64,000 bases of DNA from Micromonospora humi (GTDB lineage: Bacteria > Actinomycetota > Actinomycetes > Mycobacteriales > Micromonosporaceae), in assembly GCF_900090105.1 (NCBI RefSeq), contig NZ_FMDM01000002.1:298995-362994 (forward strand). Reading direction: 5' to 3'. This document shows positions 8,701 through 16,968 of this stretch, one piece after another. How positions within the stretch are numbered: position 1 is the stretch's first letter; each line of letters starts with the position of its first letter. The notes below the pieces were generated by a model that saw only the letters and a program-made list of their open reading frames with translations, searched no databases and had not been told where the DNA came from. The translations under genes and the position numbers were made by a program.

Positions 8701-11677
8701 CGTGCCAGGCGGCCAGCTCCGGGCGCGCGTACACATCGGGTCGGAACGTGGCCAGCTCACCGGCGAAGGCCTGGTGGAAGCCGGCCACCTCCGCCTGGAG
8801 GCGAGCCACCGCCTCGTCCCAGCGCCGATCGCCGGCCCGCGCGGTGGTCTCCCGGTCCGGCAGCATGCCGCGTACGGCCAGCCAGGCGCCGGCCAGCAGC
8901 TCGCCGACCGCCTCCGGGGCCGGCAGCGTCCGCAGCAGCTCGACCAGGTGCGGGCGGGTGGCCAGGTCGGTCCGGACGCGTTCCAGGTCGACGGCGATCT
9001 CGGCGAGTGCCGCGGCGTGCAGCCCGTCGAGCGCGCGGCACCCGCTCAACGCCCACGGGTGCGCCGGCCGGATTCGCGCCGAGCGGGCGGCGGCCGGGAA
9101 CTCACGCAGCGTGCGCTGCACCGCGGCCCGCGTCTCGTCCGGCGCGTGCAGATAGCTCACCGGGATGACGGCGACCGGCCCGTCGCCGTACGCGAGGACC
9201 TGCTCGTAGGCCGACCAGAGAGACATCCCGACCGGGTTGGCGGTGTGGACCTGCTCCGGATACTCGACCAGCGGCGCGAGCCGGGTCCGGTAGGCGGTCT
9301 CGACGGCCGTCCAGGTGCCGTCGCCGCCCGAATCGTACTGGTCCAGGGCGTCGCGCAACTGCTGGCGGATCGCGTTGAGGGACTGCTTGCGCCCGTGCAG
9401 GTCGAGCGCGAACGGCCCGAGACCGATCTGCTTCAGCCGCCGCTTCACCACCTCCAGCGCGGCCTGCTTCTCGGCGACGAAGAGCACGGACCGGCCGGCG
9501 GCGACCGCCCGGGCGATCATGTTGGTGATGGTCTGCGACTTGCCGGTGCCCGGAGGTCCTTCGAGGACGAACGACTGGCCGCGCTCGGCCATCACGATGG
9601 CCTGCATCTGCGAGCCGTCGGCGGGGATGGGCAGGTGCAGCTCCGCCTCGTCGACGGTCGCCTCCGCCTGGTCCTCCGGTCGCGCCGGGTCGTCGAACGT
9701 GGCGCCGGAGGACTCCACCAGGTGCCGCACCACCGGGTTCTCCAGGAAACGCGGCCAGTGCTCGCCGAGGTCCCGCCACATCTGGAAGGTGGAGAACTGC
9801 AACAGCCGCAGGCTGGCGGACTCGTCGATGCGGTAATTGAGCCGGTTGTCGACCAACCCGGTGTTGATCGCGGCGAGCGTCTTCGCCACGTCGATGCCGT
9901 GCTCGTCGCGGACCGGCTGTTCCAGCTCCGGGATGCGGACGCCGTGCTTGACCCGCAGCCACTCGACCAGGCAGTGATTCGGGCTGGCCACCTCGGCGCC
10001 GTCGATGACCATCGCGTACGGGCGGCGACCGGTGCCGCCCTCGATGCGCACCGGCAGCAGGAACAGCGGCGCGTACGCCTCTCCCCCGGTCGCCCGGGGA
10101 TGCACCAGCGTGCCGATGGTCAGATAGAGGTAGTTGCTGCCGGTCTCCTGCTCCATCGTGCGCGCCTCACGCTGCAACGCCCGCATTACGGTCTTGTAGC
10201 GAGCCTCGGTGACCGCACCGTAGACCCGACGGTCGGTACGCAGGTCCCGGGTGAGGATGTCGGCGTCGAGGTCCTGGGCCCGACGCGCGCCGGCCAACTC
10301 GTGGACACGGCTGATGTCGTCCTGCGGAATGACCTGCACCTGACGGCCGTCATGGATGAGGTCGTCGAGCAGGGCCAGCGCGCCGGCCGGCACGTGCAGC
10401 TCCAGGCCGCGGCCCCGCTTCGGCAGGTTGAGCAGCGGGTTGCGCAGGCTCAGGTCGAGCAGCGACTTGCGCCACTGCTGGATACGCGCCGGTGACCCGT
10501 CGGCGGGCTGCGGCACCTCCTCGCCCTCGTCGGCGAGCCGGCGCAGCTTGGCCGCAGCCACCCCGGCCGGCAGATCCAGCGACGCCTCGACGGTGGCGCC
10601 GTCGGACGGCGCGGCGTCAACCGGCGCGACCAGCTCGTCGGCGGACGGCAGTGGCCGGATGCCGGAGCGGTGGGCCAGGTGGACGTCGACCACCCCCAGC
10701 AGCCGGTGGCCGTCGCCGCGGAAGTGACCGAGTCCGACGCGTACCGCCTCGGTGAACGTCGCGCTCTGGGCACCCGGTCCGACCCGGGTCAGCTCGACCG
10801 GCACCGCCCGGCCCGAGTCGACCATCGAGGCGAGCATGTTCGTCTCGGTCACCGCCGCCGCGCTGAGCCGCTCCTCCTCCAGCAGGAAACCACCGAACGC
10901 GTGCCCCTCGCTGACGAAGACCAGCGGGTGCAGCCCGGCCGCCTCCAGGCAGGCGGCGTACGTGACGGACAGGTCGAGGCAGTTGCCGAGCCGCCCGTCC
11001 AGCACCGCCGCCGTGGTCCGTACCTTCTGGCCGGTGTTCTCGAACGACGCCGGCAACGTCTGGTAGGTGATTTCCAACCGGCGCAGCGCCTCGTAGACGG
11101 CGCCGGCGATCAGCGCCGCCCGCTCCGACCCCTCCTGATAGCCCTGCAACGACCCGGAACCGGTACGCGCCAACAGCAGCCGCGCCGCCGACCGCAGCAC
11201 CGCGTCCACCGCGCGGGTGTTCGGCTGCACGAACGCGGCCAGGCTGTCGTAGAGGACGGGACTGTTGAACCACTCGTTGTGCGCGAGCACGCGCGACGGG
11301 GCGACCAGGCTCAGCGGCCTGCCGTTCGCCTCGACGGTCAGGCGGTAGTCGACGGGGAACGCCTCGTCGGTGCGGTAGAGCAGCGCGCGGTCGGGGGTGA
11401 GGTCCCGGAAGTCGTCCCAGCCGGTGCCGGCGCCGGGCCGCAGCGGTCGGGTGAGGGTCCGCCTCCACGACTCGGCGAGGGCGCCGTCCGGGCCGAGCAG
11501 CTCCAGCGTGAGGGTCACGTCCGCCAGCGGCTCGGCGCCCCGGTTGGTCAGCGTGAGGTGCCGGACCAGCGGCACCCGGTTGTGCACCAGGGCGGCGTTG
11601 ATCGCCGGCTGCACGAGCAACGCGACGGCGAGCTGGTCGTCGTCGGCGGTGAATTGCGCGAAGACGCTGTCGGACAT
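5723..11677 (-). CDS. giant DUF4011 / SF1 helicase / Vsr-like nuclease / DUF3320 protein
   Basis: A 1984-residue cytoplasmic protein. In order: a beta-rich N-terminus; a transglutaminase-like segment at about 229-262 with GNCLDLS and SEGHAFGGF (Cys and His present); DUF4011 from about 400 (WRKSLLDLSLRNPLLNL); SF1 helicase Walker A GPPGTGKS near 709; a long helical insertion; Walker B VIFDEAS near 1327; GDSRQMPPS, and helicase motifs to NVAITRARRQV; a Vsr-like/PD-(D/E)XK candidate at about 1610-1720 (GLSDFTVDLAV, then VAVMLDGPDW); and DUF3320 from about 1815 to the end. Helicase-nuclease proteins of this architecture recur in bacterial defence islands and probably act on foreign nucleic acid. 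It stands alone here, next to a stretch of decaying accessory genes. All core motifs are intact. ATG at 11677 is the only sensible start. The nuclease call is the least secure part. Confidence 0.88.
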   Translation of the reverse strand: MSDSVFAQFTADDDQLAVALLVQPAINAALVHNRVPLVRHLTLTNRGAEPLADVTLTLELLGPDGALAESWRRTLTRPLRPGAGTGWDDFRDLTPDRALLYRTDEAFPVDYRLTVEANGRPLSLVAPSRVLAHNEWFNSPVLYDSLAAFVQPNTRAVDAVLRSAARLLLARTGSGSLQGYQEGSERAALIAGAVYEALRRLEITYQTLPASFENTGQKVRTTAAVLDGRLGNCLDLSVTYAACLEAAGLHPLVFVSEGHAFGGFLLEEERLSAAAVTETNMLASMVDSGRAVPVELTRVGPGAQSATFTEAVRVGLGHFRGDGHRLLGVVDVHLAHRSGIRPLPSADELVAPVDAAPSDGATVEASLDLPAGVAAAKLRRLADEGEEVPQPADGSPARIQQWRKSLLDLSLRNPLLNLPKRGRGLELHVPAGALALLDDLIHDGRQVQVIPQDDISRVHELAGARRAQDLDADILTRDLRTDRRVYGAVTEARYKTVMRALQREARTMEQETGSNYLYLTIGTLVHPRATGGEAYAPLFLLPVRIEGGTGRRPYAMVIDGAEVASPNHCLVEWLRVKHGVRIPELEQPVRDEHGIDVAKTLAAINTGLVDNRLNYRIDESASLRLLQFSTFQMWRDLGEHWPRFLENPVVRHLVESSGATFDDPARPEDQAEATVDEAELHLPIPADGSQMQAIVMAERGQSFVLEGPPGTGKSQTITNMIARAVAAGRSVLFVAEKQAALEVVKRRLKQIGLGPFALDLHGRKQSLNAIRQQLRDALDQYDSGGDGTWTAVETAYRTRLAPLVEYPEQVHTANPVGMSLWSAYEQVLAYGDGPVAVIPVSYLHAPDETRAAVQRTLREFPAAARSARIRPAHPWALSGCRALDGLHAAALAEIAVDLERVRTDLATRPHLVELLRTLPAPEAVGELLAGAWLAVRGMLPDRETTARAGDRRWDEAVARLQAEVAGFHQAFAGELATFRPDVYARPELAAWHAEAQEVAKKVFGKRKRRQAVVDRLAVHLVAGATLDAEQVEVSTGRLVAAQAQAAALHRQMAALGGLHLPGWLPTDPDAPRRLAAAVEATRAGRVLLARHPQAWELFRRGVADTDAALLDRVASRWRAWRGVLRSGEQELALWAAGGHWLDAWERDGATWPHELRAEELFPLRRWATVLGHADVLATAGLTDYRDRLLRGEVTGQFAEETYRRGVAEASLAERVRAGGLQYFDPELHDDEIAQFETAAGELRAALPEHLPSVLVRRRPFSPTDRRGRFADFAAELRRKRGGRSFRELFERYPDAVLALTPCVLVSPASAANFLAPGSQRFDLVIFDEASQIRVAESVGAMGRGRAVVVVGDSRQMPPSSFMQASHTVDDADDGEEPVLEDLESILSEAVESGLPQRWLSWHYRSHDESLIAFSNRYYYDNKLSSLPSPGVSGSAGVTWRRVDGRYDRGGSRTNEVEARAVLADITRRLHDPGTAGQSIGVVTFNIQQRDLILNLLEETADPLVREQLTDGVAEPIFVKNLENVQGDERDVVLFSLAFSTNPETGRLPLNFGPLSQAGGERRLNVAITRARRQVVLFSSFDPSDIDLSRTSAVGTQHLRAYCEMAAAGPDRLGDLATDRTERRSRVRDEVAAALRERGHEVRVAHGLSDFTVDLAVRRPGSARWQVAVMLDGPDWSARPTVADRDSAPALLRHIMGWPEVVRFWLPAWIHDRAALLDRVDEAVTRADEPVTRVDEPVAPPGEVEVPSPREPVAAEVSLGDPGPLPVTSLVAAPATVESLPAAPAPVSVASSAAAGTVEVRPFVPYAPTPLGDQADLDLLATDQRTRSLVREALREIIEVEGPIEQHRLARLALARFGFLRTREDRRLAVLSLVDARRLHDHPTVGRYAWPEGTDPQGWHAYRVTQVSNDRAFEEVPPEEVANAFVHVLQGYPSMDEDRLVRAGLERLGYRRRTEKIDRLLRYGLHVAVTSGRIRLDPERRLTLG

Positions 11678-11789
11678 GGGCGTTACTCCAGGTGGCGAGG
11701 CCAGGAAGCGCCCAGCCTAGCGGTCGGCCGTTCGGTGGAGCCGCCCCCGGCCGATCTTGATCGTCGTACCGCTCGGGCAGGATGACGCC

Positions 11790-12134
11790 GTGACGACGCA
11801 CCACCAGGTTTACGGCCACGCCACGCATCACGACTGCCTCGCCTTCGTCGACGCCGACGACGAACCCTTCGACCTGACCGAGGTGGGTGCGGTGGTGGAC
11901 GGGCGGTGGCCGCGGATGGTCACCACCCGCGCGTTCGACGCGCTGCCGCAGGACCTGCGGGAGACGTACGGCCGGCGCGAGCTGACCGTGCACGACGGCG
12001 ACTACCTGGAGATCCCGCTCGACCGCGAGGACGAGCTGGTGGCGGAGCTGCGCGGGCGTGGCTACCAGGTGACCCGCGACGACGACCTGGTCAACCTGCT
12101 CGACGGCAGGGGCCTCGGCGCGCTGGCCAGCTGA
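11790..12134 (+). CDS. small conserved hypothetical protein, 114 residues
   Basis: An acidic protein (many Asp/Glu, almost no Lys) with a readable alpha/beta pattern: HDCLAFVDADDEPFDLTEVG, a central VDGRWPRMVTTRAFDALP, then LVAELRGRGYQVTRDDDLVNLL. I do not recognise the family. The GTG at 11790 has a weak upstream GGCAGGA; a TTG at 11757 would add 11 residues. It is divergent from the giant helicase gene across ~110 bases. No signal peptide or membrane helix is seen. Confidence 0.6.
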   Translation: MTTHHQVYGHATHHDCLAFVDADDEPFDLTEVGAVVDGRWPRMVTTRAFDALPQDLRETYGRRELTVHDGDYLEIPLDREDELVAELRGRGYQVTRDDDLVNLLDGRGLGALAS

Positions 12135-12230
12135 GGGCGGCGCATCCGACGCCATCACCGAAGAACTTGTTCAGAGTTGGTCGCAACGACCGTTGGTGGC
12201 GGCGGCACGCCGCTCGCACGAGGAGGAGCG

Positions 12231-12716
12231 GTGATCGTCAGCCCGTTACGACCGGAGTTGACCGGCGACCTGGAACGGTTGATGGCGCTGGGCGGACCCC
12301 ACCTGCGGCCACGCACCTCGTCGGACTACTGGCTGTACGCGCGGCTCTTCTCGTCGACCTGCCCGGTGGCGTTCGAGGATGGCGCGATGGCCGGCGCGGT
12401 GATCGCCTTCCGCAGCCAGGACGACCCGGCCGACGTCTACGTGCAGGATGTGCTGACTCATCCGGACTTCCGCCGACGCGGAGTGGCGCGGACGCTGCTC
12501 GACTCGGTGCGGGCCCGCGCGGCCGACTGGGGCTGCCACCGGCTCTACCTGACGTCGGAACCTGGGAATTTCGGGGCGCACCGGGCGTGGCGGGCGCTCG
12601 GGTTCCGCAACGTCCCCGGCGACCGGGACGTCGAGGGCGTGCAGGTGATCACCGATTTCAAAGGGCCGGGTAGGGATCGTGCTGTCTACGAGCTGCTAGC
12701 CGACGGGCCGCCCTGA
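12231..12716 (+). CDS. GNAT family N-acetyltransferase
   Basis: A 161-residue acetyl-CoA-dependent acyltransferase. The central signature is VLTHPDFRRRGVARTLLDSV, matching the GNAT pyrophosphate-binding loop R/Q-x-x-G-x-G/A, followed by LYLTSEPGNFGAHRAWRALGF, the usual C-terminal motif. The N-terminal part resembles the diaminobutyrate acetyltransferase-like subgroup, but no ectoine genes are nearby, so the acceptor is unknown. The GTG start at 12231 is set by a perfect AGGAGGAG five bases upstream; a longer frame starting at 12177 is rejected on that ground. Confidence 0.85.
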   Translation: MIVSPLRPELTGDLERLMALGGPHLRPRTSSDYWLYARLFSSTCPVAFEDGAMAGAVIAFRSQDDPADVYVQDVLTHPDFRRRGVARTLLDSVRARAADWGCHRLYLTSEPGNFGAHRAWRALGFRNVPGDRDVEGVQVITDFKGPGRDRAVYELLADGPP

Positions 12717-12865
12717 TTCCGGGCGCGGCCGCACGGCGGTCGTCGGGCGGGGCAGGAGACGGCGGAAGCAGGGGGCCGTCGTGGTCGGCGTGTCACAGTC
12801 CCGCCGCCACCTCGCAAACCTGGCCCGTTTTCCTCGACGGTCCGGTGCGCGACGGGCGTCGCTGA

Positions 12866-13313
12866 TCACGACGTCGAGGCCACCCGCTCACGCCACCGGG
12901 CGATGGTCCGCTTGTAGGGCTGAGGCATGTGCAGCTCCGGCACCTCGTCATACGTGAACACGCCCAACTCTTTGTGCTCCGCGGTGTAGACGAGTTCTTC
13001 GTCGCCCGTCTACACAGCGCCGAAGCTCACGATGAACACGTGCCGCTGCGGCGTGATCTCGTAGACCCACGCGTCGATGATGTCGACGCCCATGACGGTC
13101 AGGCCGAGTTCCTCACCGATCTCGCGACGCACCCCGTCCTCGGGTGTCTCGCCGACCTCCAGCTCTGCCTCCGGGCAGCTCCCACTCGCCGTGCTCGTTC
13201 TTCAGCAGCGGCACCCGGCCGTGGTGGTCGACGACCAGCTTCACCGAAATCAGCAGCTGGTACTCGACATAGGCGGAGTCGCGCTCGACGAGGCACGGCG
13301 GTCGGTCGCTCAT
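12866..13313 (-). pseudogene. Nudix hydrolase gene broken by a frameshift and an in-frame stop
   Basis: The ATG at 13313 follows a GGAGG site. The N-terminal ~48 residues read normally (YVEYQLLISVKLVVDHHGR, then HGEWELPGG). At about 13165-13175 the frame shifts inside the Nudix box, which continues in another frame as AELEVGETPEDG and VRREIGEELGL. A TAG at 13010-13012 then interrupts before the last ~45 residues (TGDEELVYTAEHKELGVF to the TGA at 12866-12868). Two independent lesions in a recognisable Nudix fold make this a genuine pseudogene unless there are sequencing errors. The bases from 12717 to 12865 hold nothing I can identify. Confidence 0.8.
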
Positions 13314-13640
13314 GCGGCAGCCTCCAGGTGAGACTCGGGCAGTCGGCGTTACGGGCACTTCCGCCGCCACTGGCAACCATCTGCGTCGGCCGCCATTCTC
13401 GAAACCTCCACCTGCGCTTTCATGAACGCGTCGCGACAGCAGCAAGGACGAGCCAAATAGACGAGTCCATCGGCCGTTCGGCCGTGAGCTTGGGGCCCCT
13501 TCGCGGACAACGACATGCCATGAAGGCATTTGCCTCGCGGTTACTTGTCTCCAACTCGACAGGGGCCGAGCGCTCCCTTGCGAGCACAGTACCGTCAACG
13601 GGACTTGCGACGGGATGCCGCTTTGACCTGTGAGGACTAC
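13314..13640. other. intergenic stretch without a recognised gene
   Basis: This gap of about 330 bases lies between the divergent Nudix pseudogene and the DUF4352 gene. It has lower coding quality and more A/T than its surroundings, and only shadow frames. I see no convincing promoter, RNA or repeat in it. It may be leftover from the degenerated accessory segment. Confidence 0.4.
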
Positions 13641-14327
13641 ATGACTTTTCCTGGGCCGCCGAGCCAGGATCAGCCATACGGAGTCGCACCCGGCGGACCA
13701 CCACCGCCTTTCGGTGCTCCGCCGATGACTCCGCCGGCAGTCCGGCGACGACCGAGATGGCTGGTTCCGATCCTCGTCGGCGTCGGCGCCATGGTCGCCC
13801 TCTGCTGTGGGGTAGGCATTGTCGGCGCCGTCCTGGGTGACTCGGAACCCACCGGCGTGTCGTCCGGCCGGGTAGTCGACGCGGCGGCGAGCAGGTCAGC
13901 CGGCCCGAACGACTCGCCTGAGGCAGTCGCCCCGAAGACCACTGCGGCCGCTCCTCCGAAGGCGGTCCAGTCGGAACCTCCCGCAGCCGGTCCGAAGGCG
14001 TACCGGATCGGCGACAAGGTTCGCGGTGGTGACTTCGAATTCACGGTCAGGGGAATGAAGTGCGGCATCAGCCAGGTGGGCGACTCGTTCCTGAATCAGA
14101 AGGCGCAGGGCAGCTTCTGCCGGATCACCATCACGGTGAAGAACGTGACGAAGTCGGCTCACCTTCTCCACGCCGACGGGACGGTCACGGCACAGGACTC
14201 AGCCGGCCGCGAGTATGACGCCGACGGGGAGGCCGGCATCTACGGCAACAGGGACGGCAGAGGTTTCCTCGATGAGATCAACCCGGGCAATTCGGTGAGC
14301 GCGAACGTCTTCTTCGACGTTCCGTAG
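13641..14327 (+). CDS. membrane-anchored DUF4352-type protein, prematurely stopped
   Basis: A 228-residue protein as read. A Pro/Gly-rich cytoplasmic start is followed by a membrane helix at about residues 41-66, a Pro/Ala/Ser linker, and an outer domain from about 118 (YRIGDKVRGGDFEFTVRGM, two Cys, then ITVKNVTKSAHLL) typical of DUF4352 immunoglobulin-like domains. The frame stops at TAG 14325-14327 right after FFDVP. It then continues in the same frame for another 24 codons (GTKLKTITFDAGNFTLAED and on to TGA 14400-14402), which is exactly the missing last strand of the domain. A single nonsense change from a full-length 253-residue ancestor explains this. The truncated product may be unstable. 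Confidence 0.7.
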   Translation: MTFPGPPSQDQPYGVAPGGPPPPFGAPPMTPPAVRRRPRWLVPILVGVGAMVALCCGVGIVGAVLGDSEPTGVSSGRVVDAAASRSAGPNDSPEAVAPKTTAAAPPKAVQSEPPAAGPKAYRIGDKVRGGDFEFTVRGMKCGISQVGDSFLNQKAQGSFCRITITVKNVTKSAHLLHADGTVTAQDSAGREYDADGEAGIYGNRDGRGFLDEINPGNSVSANVFFDVP

Positions 14328-14451
14328 GGCACGAAACTGAAGACCATCACCTTCGACGCTGGCAATTTCACGCTGGCCGAGGATGCCGTCGTCACGCTGT
14401 GACACGGCGTCGACCGTCAGGTCGTCCTCTCGGCCGTGCCAGACTGCTGAG

Positions 14452-14787
14452 GTGGACGACCTGACGGCTCGCATACGGGCCTTCGCCGAGGAGCGTGACT
14501 GGCAACAGTTCCACACTCCGAAGAACCTCGCCATGGCGCTGGCCGGTGAAGTCGGTGAGTTGGTGGCCGAATTCCAGTGGCTGACACCTGAGCAGGCAGC
14601 CGCGGTGATGGACGACGCCGACGCGGGCGCCCGGGTCCGGGCGGAGATCGGCGACGTCGTGATCTACCTGACCCGGTTGGCGGACGTCCTCGGGATCGAT
14701 CTGAAGGATGCCGCCGTCGCCAAGTTGGCCGAGGTCGCGGTCCGCTATCCCGCCGAGCAAGTCAGGGGCTCCGCACACAAGCGGTAG
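14452..14787 (+). CDS. MazG-like nucleotide pyrophosphohydrolase
   Basis: A 111-residue all-alpha NTP pyrophosphatase of the MazG/RS21-C6 type, which hydrolyses (deoxy)nucleoside triphosphates to monophosphates and removes damaged or surplus nucleotides. The metal-binding pattern is visible: GEVGELVAEF (ExxE) in helix two, then EIGDVVIYL (ExxD) in helix three. FHTPKNLAMALAGEVGELV is diagnostic for the family. The GTG at 14452 gives the normal N-terminus; the 23 extra codons upstream run back through the preceding DUF4352 tail. It is the one intact gene inside the decaying accessory segment. Confidence 0.85.
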   Translation: MDDLTARIRAFAEERDWQQFHTPKNLAMALAGEVGELVAEFQWLTPEQAAAVMDDADAGARVRAEIGDVVIYLTRLADVLGIDLKDAAVAKLAEVAVRYPAEQVRGSAHKR

Positions 14788-14911
14788 CGGAGCGTGCGAG
14801 GAGATGATCTCTTCGCTACAGTCCACGCGTACAGGCGCGTAACGACGGGCTTCCGGCCGTGGCCGGACAGGCCCCCCATGCGCACGATCAATTCGTGCTG
14901 CCCGGGGGCAA

Positions 14912-16316
14912 GTGTTGTCAGCGTTCCGCACGTCCGCCGACGGTCTGCTGCGCTACGTGACCGCCGGCGACCTGACCGATCGCATCGCGGCGCACATCGG
15001 GCACAATGCGGGCCCTGCCGAACGACGGTCCTGGAACCGGAGCCTGACCGCGCTCGGGCAGGACCTGGTCGATGCCGGTCTCGGGCAGGTCGAGATGCTG
15101 GTGGAGTACCAACTCCCGTTGACCAGCAAGCGGGTCGACGTCGGGTCGAGTCCTACGAGGGATCCGAGCGGCTCGTTCTGGTCGAGCACGCGTCCGGACC
15201 CCGCCTGCACCCCGGAGTGCAGGTCCAGGACTACTGCGAATACCTCACCGACTTCCTCGGTGTGCTGTCACACGGCCGCCTCCCGGTCGCCGGCGCCGCC
15301 TATCTGCACAACGCCGTCGATCGCGATGTCGTAGACCTGTACCAGCGGCAGCCCACCGCGCTGAGCCGAATCTTCACCGGCCAGCGCCGCGGACAGTTCC
15401 TCGACTACCTTCGCAGCCACCTAGCCCCCGCGCCAGGCGCGGCCGCCGCCGACCGCTTCCTCACCCGCTCCGTGCGCCCGAGCAGGCACCTGCTCTCGTA
15501 CGCGAAGGCGGAGCTGAAGGATCGGGCGCATTTCACGCTGCTCGACGAGCAACGTCTGGCGTACGAACTCGTGTTGCACGATGTGCAGCGGGCGCGCAGC
15601 GCGGACCGCAAGTCGGTCGTGGTCGTGTCCGGCGGACCCGGCAGTGGTGTCGCTGCACGACCAGTTCCGCTGCGGCGGCAGTGAGGCGTACGAGGGGTGG
15701 GTCCTCGACCTGCTCGGCCTCGACGGTGGGGAACCGTCGATGTGGGTCGGCGACGGACGCTTCGACCTGCGGGGGGCGGAGTCGCCCCAGGAGATGGAGA
15801 CATTTCTGTCAGAGCAGCAGGCTGCCGGCGAGACGGCGCGCATGTCGGCCGGGTACTGCTGGCCGTGGAGTGACCCGTGGTCGGACGGGTCCCTGGTGCC
15901 CGATGTCCAGGTCGGTGACCGGGCGCGTCCGTGGAACGTCATGAGTGACCGCAGTGTCGGAGAGGCACCGGGCAGCGCGTTCTGGGCCACCGACCCCCAC
16001 GGCTTCGGGCAGGTGGGTTGCGTCTACACCGCGCAGGGATTCGAGTACGGGTGGTCCGGTGTCATCATCGGACCCCGACCTCGTCGTACGGGACGGGAAA
16101 CTGGTCACCCAGCGGGCGGAGTCGAAGGATCCGGCGTTCCGCAGCCGGAAGGCACTCACCGATACCGAGGCTGACCGCCTGATCCGGAACACCTACAAGG
16201 TGCTGATGACCCGTGGCATGCGCGGCACCGTCCTCTACTCGACGGACGCGGAGACCCGGGAGTGGCTGGGGTCACTCGTCCGGGTCGAACGTGGCCTGGA
16301 AACGATCTACGAGTGA
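14912..16316 (+). pseudogene. degenerate DUF2075 family ATPase gene with its ATPase core deleted
   Basis: The pieces, in order: LLRYVTAGDLTDRIAAHIG (frame of the GTG at 14912); a shift and small loss near 15140-15150; LHPGVQVQDYCEYLTDF through FTLLDEQRLAYELVL to the Walker A lead VVVVSGGPGSG; then an abrupt jump near 15645 into another frame reading FRCGGSEAYEGWVLDLLG and GYCWPWSDP, VCVYTAQGFEY-like sequence; a further shift near 16075; and the end TRGMRGTVLYSTDAETREWL. Intact DUF2075 proteins have ~200 more residues between Walker A and FRCGGS, holding Walker B and the sensor motifs. Three frame breaks and the core deletion make it non-functional. DUF2075/Schlafen-like ATPases are often accessory or defence genes. 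Confidence 0.8.
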
Positions 16317-16341
16317 GCATCGCCCTAACCGGCCGACGCGG

Positions 16342-16875
16342 CTACCCACCGAGCACCCTTCCCACCTCGCCGCGCACGGCTGCCGACGCCGCCGGCGACC
16401 ACGCGGCGAACAACTCCCGCAGGTACGCCACATGCGCGTCGGACACCGACGCCAGCTGCTCCACCACGTCCAATTCGTTGACGATGCTCAGATCGACCAG
16501 CGAGGTCAACCGGTCGGTGCGGACACTCACCGTCCGCCCGGCGAAGCGGTCGTGCACCGTGCCGGTGGTGGCGAGCCGCGGCCAGGAACGCTTCCGGTCG
16601 CACGCGCCGTAGAGGTGGACGAGGTCCTCGGCCTCGGCCCCGATCAGGTCGCGCAGCGGGCCCCGGTCGGTGTGGTCGAGCAGCACGACGTCGAAGCCGT
16701 CGGTGCCGTAGGCCGCGTGCGTCAGCCCGGCCATCTGCACGTCCGAGCTCTGGCCCAGCTCGGCGAGGCGTCGCCCCACCCGGCGCAGGTGGGCGTAGAG
16801 GGTGCCGCCCGGATGCGCGATCGTCTCGGCTCCCCGGTCGCGCAGCCACGCACACACCTCGATGTCGCTGCTCAT
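16342..16875 (-). CDS. DUF6817-like protein, HD-type fold
   Basis: A 177-residue soluble protein. Residues near the N-terminus read IAHPGGTLYAHLRRVGRRL, followed by AGLTHAAYGTDGF and a middle VHLYGACDRKRSW. The spaced His residues (HPGGT, THAAYG) recall a degenerate metal-dependent phosphohydrolase (HD) arrangement described for DUF6817. The ATG at 16875 opens the conserved frame; the longer upstream frame runs into the divergent methyltransferase region and is a shadow. Enzyme activity is not known. It stands alone on this strand. Confidence 0.65.
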   Translation of the reverse strand: MSSDIEVCAWLRDRGAETIAHPGGTLYAHLRRVGRRLAELGQSSDVQMAGLTHAAYGTDGFDVVLLDHTDRGPLRDLIGAEAEDLVHLYGACDRKRSWPRLATTGTVHDRFAGRTVSVRTDRLTSLVDLSIVNELDVVEQLASVSDAHVAYLRELFAAWSPAASAAVRGEVGRVLGG

Positions 16876-16968
16876 GGTTCCGACCCTAGGCGCGCAGCAG
16901 CCCACGGTGCGTGCGCGGTTCGTCACATCGCTTGCCCTGCGCCCCGGCCGGGGAGTTGGCTCGACGGC

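Noticed and set aside
7580..10495. 971-codon open frame on the + strand
   Set aside because: It lies wholly antisense to the giant helicase gene. Its protein is His/Arg/Gly/Val-rich without motifs, the usual shadow in high-GC codon position three.
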